Source: SHLQ01 sp964610745 (lineage in GTDB: Bacteria > Actinomycetota > Acidimicrobiia > Acidimicrobiales > SHLQ01). Taken from it: a DNA stretch of 64,000 bases. A program made the translations under genes and the position numbers. The stretch covers positions 1 through 64,000 of the forward strand of contig CAZSYL010000006.1 in assembly GCA_964610745.1 (NCBI GenBank), in the 5' to 3' direction. Below, piece after piece: positions 61,117-64,000 of the stretch (positions within the stretch are counted from its first letter, which is position 1; each line of letters opens with the position of its first letter). The notes below the pieces were generated by a model. That model was not told the DNA's origin. It saw only the letters and a program-made list of their open reading frames with translations, and did not search any database.

Positions 61117-63753
61117 CTAGGTCCAGGCCGAAGCCCTTTCCCGGTTCTTCTCGTTGACAAGCGGCAGTTCGTTGCGCCACTGACCATCATGGGCCTGCAT
61201 CGCTGCCGCGACTGCGCCGGCGGTTGGAACCAACCCAATCTCCCCAACACCCTTGATCCCATAGGGGCTGTTTGGTTCGGCCGACTCGACGAGGATGACA
61301 TCGACCGGGGGCATGTCCTTTGGACGGATGATCGCCAACGAACGCAGCGTCTCGTTCAGCGGCTTGCCGTTCTCGTCACACGGGAATCCTTCGCTCATGG
61401 CGTAGCCAAGGCCCATATGCACTGCACCCTCGACCTGACCTTCGCAGAGCAGCGGGTTCACGGCTTTGCCAACGTCGTGAGCAGCGACGACGTTTTCGAT
61501 ATCGCCGGTTTGAGGATCGAGCACGACCATCTGTGCGGCATAGCCGAACGTCGAATGGATGATTGGATTCTCGAGCCCATCGTTTAGCGAGTTGGTCCAG
61601 TCGACTCGGTACTCGCCCTCGTAGTCGACACCTGGCGTGCAACCATCAGCAACCGCCTTTTCGCAGGCATCCTTGACCGACCCTGCGCCCATGAGCGTGC
61701 CTCGGCTGCCCGTCGTCTGGCCCGCGCCAAGTTCGCGAGTCGAGTCGACGATGACCCGGATCCGTTCCGCTGGGATGTTGAGCTCTTCGACGGCGACCTG
61801 CAATGCCACGGTGTGCACGCCTTGGCCCATCTCGGTCCAACAGTGTCGAACCTCGACGATGTCGGAGTCTTCACGAAAGTGCACCACAGCCTTCGCAATC
61901 TCTTTGAAGCCGTTACCCAAACCGGAATTCTTCAAGCCCAGGCCGAGACCGACTGGTTTGCCTGCGGCCACTGCCTCGTCGTAGGCGGGCTTGACTGCAT
62001 CGAGACACGCACGAGCTCCGAGACATCCGTCGTCCATGATTTGTCCCGGACCCCAAACAACTCCGGGGGTGATGACGTTTCGGTTTCGAATCTCCCAACC
62101 ACTGATGCCAACTTTCTCGGCCAGACGGTCGAGCACACCTTCCATTGCGAACTGTGCCTGGTTGGCACCGAAACCACGGAAGGCGCCGCACACCGAGTTG
62201 TTCGTGCGAGCAGCGATTGCTTCGACATCGATGTTGTTGCAGACGTACGGACCAGACGCGTGGCCAGCTGCTCGTTCGAGCACCTTCATGCCAACCGATG
62301 CGTACGGACCAGAGTCCCCGAGCATTCGGACACGAAGGCCGACGAGCTTGCCGTCAGCATCGCAACCAGCTTCGTACTCCATTTGAATGGCGTGACGCTT
62401 CGTGTGCACGAGGAACGACTCTTCACGAGAGAAGGTGGTCTTGACCGGACGATCGAGCAACCACGCTGCCAACGCGGTCTGTCCTTGATTGGACATGTCT
62501 TCCTTGCCGCCAAACGCTCCACCGTTGCTGACGAGCTCGGTGAAGATGAGCGATGTGTCGACATCGAGCATTCGTGCAATGTCGTTGCGGTCATCCCAGA
62601 TGCCCTGGCCACCGGAGTAGACATAGAGTCTCCGTTCGCCACTGGTCTCGACCGAGTCACCCATCGTGCCGGTTGCCGGCAGTGGCTCACCCGGCGCGAT
62701 CGGCACTGCGAGCGTGCTCTCCGGTTCGACGAATGCGTGGTCGATTCGTTGGGTTTGGAAGGTTTCGCGAACAACATGAGCTGCGCCTGCGAGGCCAGCT
62801 TCGGCGTCACCACGCTTGTATGTCGAAGTCGAGAGTATGTTCCCGTCGAGGGTCCAAACAGCATCTTCTGACGACGCAACGGCCGCGGCGGGATTCGTCA
62901 TAGGTGTGAGCACGTCATAGCTGACGTTGATAAGGGTCGCTGCTTGTCGAGCAATCGCGCGGGTGTCGGCAACGACGAGGGCGAGCACGTCGCCCATGTA
63001 GCTAGTGCGTCCTCCCACCGGGATAAACGCGGGCCAGTCCTTGTGAATAAGACCGCTGCGAAGTTCGCCTGGAACGTCGGCGCCGGTGAGCACGCGCACG
63101 ACTCCGTCCAGAGCCTCGGCAGCTGACGTGTCGATGGCGACGATGTTGGCACGGGAATGTTCGGTTAGATGCACAGCGCCGTGGAGCAGTCCTTCAGGAA
63201 CCATGTCGTCGATGAACGGACGGTCGCCCAAGGCAAAATCGTGCGCCTCATACTTCATTCCCCGACTACCAATTCCGCCAGAAGTGATACCGACGGGAAC
63301 TTCGCCGATAGCAATGTCCTCAATCGCGTCGAGAATCTTGATGTAGCCAGTGCACCGACACAGGTGCGCTCCAAGGAGCGCCGCTGCATTCTCACGGGTG
63401 AGATCCGCGCCTTTCTTGTCGACCATGGCCTTGGTACGCATCACGATGCCGGGGGTGCAGAAGCCGCATTGCAGCGCTCCGTGAGCAGCGAATGTCTGAG
63501 CCATCGCATCTCGTTCGGCCGGATCCACACCCTCGAGTGTGAGTACTTCGGCACCGGCAACCTTCTCAAGCGAGGTCTGGCACGAGATGCGAGCCTTGCC
63601 GTCCATCATGACGGTGCAACAACCGCACTGGCCGCTGGGCGAACAGCCGTCCTTGGGCGACATCACGCCCAATTCATCACGCAACGCTGTCAACAGGTGC
63701 TCGTGATGATCTTCGACGGAAACGGGCGTGCCGTTCAAGATGAACTCGGTCAT
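61117..63753 (-). CDS. XdhD-like molybdenum hydroxylase (2Fe-2S plus molybdopterin fusion)
   Basis: 878 aa from ATG 63753. Residues about 1-150 carry two [2Fe-2S] clusters (CSPSGQCGCCTVMMDG, CGFCTPG, CRCTGYIKI). The rest is the molybdopterin subunit: hammerhead domain, NGGAFGGKEDM, FRGFGANQAQ, MGQGVHTVALQ and the C-terminal base Glu in GIKGVGEIG. It lacks an FAD subunit, so electrons go elsewhere. The layout resembles XdhD/selenium-dependent xanthine dehydrogenases beside SsnA. The substrate is probably a purine or related heterocycle, unproven. Confidence 0.85.
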   Translation of the reverse strand: MTEFILNGTPVSVEDHHEHLLTALRDELGVMSPKDGCSPSGQCGCCTVMMDGKARISCQTSLEKVAGAEVLTLEGVDPAERDAMAQTFAAHGALQCGFCTPGIVMRTKAMVDKKGADLTRENAAALLGAHLCRCTGYIKILDAIEDIAIGEVPVGITSGGIGSRGMKYEAHDFALGDRPFIDDMVPEGLLHGAVHLTEHSRANIVAIDTSAAEALDGVVRVLTGADVPGELRSGLIHKDWPAFIPVGGRTSYMGDVLALVVADTRAIARQAATLINVSYDVLTPMTNPAAAVASSEDAVWTLDGNILSTSTYKRGDAEAGLAGAAHVVRETFQTQRIDHAFVEPESTLAVPIAPGEPLPATGTMGDSVETSGERRLYVYSGGQGIWDDRNDIARMLDVDTSLIFTELVSNGGAFGGKEDMSNQGQTALAAWLLDRPVKTTFSREESFLVHTKRHAIQMEYEAGCDADGKLVGLRVRMLGDSGPYASVGMKVLERAAGHASGPYVCNNIDVEAIAARTNNSVCGAFRGFGANQAQFAMEGVLDRLAEKVGISGWEIRNRNVITPGVVWGPGQIMDDGCLGARACLDAVKPAYDEAVAAGKPVGLGLGLKNSGLGNGFKEIAKAVVHFREDSDIVEVRHCWTEMGQGVHTVALQVAVEELNIPAERIRVIVDSTRELGAGQTTGSRGTLMGAGSVKDACEKAVADGCTPGVDYEGEYRVDWTNSLNDGLENPIIHSTFGYAAQMVVLDPQTGDIENVVAAHDVGKAVNPLLCEGQVEGAVHMGLGYAMSEGFPCDENGKPLNETLRSLAIIRPKDMPPVDVILVESAEPNSPYGIKGVGEIGLVPTAGAVAAAMQAHDGQWRNELPLVNEKNRERASAWT

Positions 63754-63760
63754 GAAGTTA

Positions 63761-63777
63761 CTTTACAAAATGTAAAG
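63761..63777. promoter_or_regulatory. Operator-like palindrome upstream of the XdhD-like gene
   Basis: CTTTACAAAATGTAAAG (7-bp arms, 3-base centre) begins 8 bp before the ATG, overlapping the expected RBS, so binding there should block expression. It differs from the element at 59761-59777 at a single base. Confidence 0.7.
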
Positions 63778-63913
63778 GACGACGGCGAGCAGTATCAAGG
63801 ATTTCCCCAAGGAGACCCTCCCTCGCCTGAATTCAAACCTTTATAAACATTTGATCTCAACTGATGTTCCAAACAGATGTTGAAATAACTAAAGTTTCGT
63901 GCCATTCTTATCG

Positions 63914-63955
63914 AAACAAGTTATTGAAACAACTTATTGAACTAAACGTTTAGAC
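63914..63955. promoter_or_regulatory. AT-rich control region with tandem 13-bp repeat
   Basis: AAACAAGTTATTG and AAACAACTTATTG run back to back from 63914, followed by the palindrome CTAAACGTTTAG at 63942-63953. The region is notably AT-rich and ends 12 bp before the start of the last gene, whose promoter it should contain. Confidence 0.45.
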
Positions 63956-63964
63956 AGGATGACC

Positions 63965-64000
63965 ATGAAGAACATCACGAAAAACCAGCCAACATGGACA
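63965..64000 (+). CDS. Start of a gene cut by the window edge
   Basis: ATG 63965 follows CAGGATG-type RBS sequence by a few bases and gives at least 12 codons (MKNITKNQPTWT) to the window end. Too short to identify. It is divergent from the XdhD-like gene, so it may belong to the same pathway. Confidence 0.4.
   Translation, partial: MKNITKNQPTWT

Noticed and set aside
61813..62871. 352-codon open frame on the + strand
   Set aside because: Antisense to the XdhD-like gene, whose iron-sulfur and molybdopterin motifs span this region.
1..64000. tRNA or rRNA genes
   Set aside because: Intergenic stretches are short and I saw no cloverleaf arms or rRNA-like sequence; a dedicated tRNA scan would be needed to exclude a rare one.

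Overview
The window is high-GC bacterial DNA with densely packed genes. Many genes start at GTG, and many neighbours overlap by 4 bp (ATGA or GTGA). An actinobacterial-type HemQ, GlnQ-type and BMP-type lipoproteins with an A-A-C lipobox, and Thr/Pro-rich surface linkers point to an actinobacterium. My best guess is an Acidimicrobiia relative, but that is inferred from gene style and not from a marker gene. Two runs of exactly 100 N (19039-19138 and 36205-36304) show this is a scaffold, so gene order across those points is less certain. I saw no rRNA, tRNA, prophage, transposase or CRISPR array.

Left part (1-19 kb): a cut-off molybdopterin oxidoreductase catalytic subunit with a fused ferredoxin/NrfD anchor, divergent from a LysR regulator across a perfect 22-bp palindrome. 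Next come a secreted lysozyme-like protein and a sulfur assimilation block: precorrin-2 dehydrogenase, uroporphyrinogen-III methyltransferase, ferredoxin-type sulfite reductase and a GntR regulator, with APS reductase divergent. General metabolism follows: nitroreductase, universal stress protein, ATP-dependent DNA ligase, SRPBCC protein, enoyl-CoA hydratase, DUF3445 N-demethylase-like protein, a Cys/Met-metabolism PLP enzyme and an amidase. The block ends with an unusual HisA-HisI-HisE triple fusion.

Middle (19-36 kb): a 25-bp tandem repeat around the first gap, a polar amino acid ABC transporter, a gamma-butyrobetaine-type dioxygenase, an MFS carrier, FdhD, HemQ and an M20 peptidase. A lone receiver-like protein follows, then a complete BMP/Nup-type nucleoside ABC uptake locus interrupted by a sulfotransferase-like gene, and an L,D-transpeptidase lipoprotein.

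Right part (36-64 kb): a TetR-xanthine-dehydrogenase operon with a rearranged FAD-FeS subunit, an AhpD-like protein, a glutaredoxin-acetyltransferase fusion and a membrane diguanylate cyclase. A pair of unknown genes sharing a domain follows, then a membrane-tethered ECF sigma factor carrying its own anti-sigma zinc finger and extracellular domain. Purine-related genes then recur: 8-oxoguanine-deaminase-like amidohydrolase, purine nucleoside phosphorylase plus phosphosugar mutase, two coupled PLP enzymes, an SsnA-like amidohydrolase and an XdhD-like molybdenum hydroxylase. The last two sit behind near-identical CTTTACA-N3-TGTAAAG operators, which suggests one regulon. An AbiEi/DUF559 gene is bracketed by two 52-bp hairpin repeats.

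Together, the transporter, phosphorylase, mutase, deaminases and two molybdenum hydroxylases could take up purine nucleosides, recover the ribose and oxidise the bases. FdhD and the molybdo-enzyme at the left edge show that molybdenum chemistry matters to this organism.
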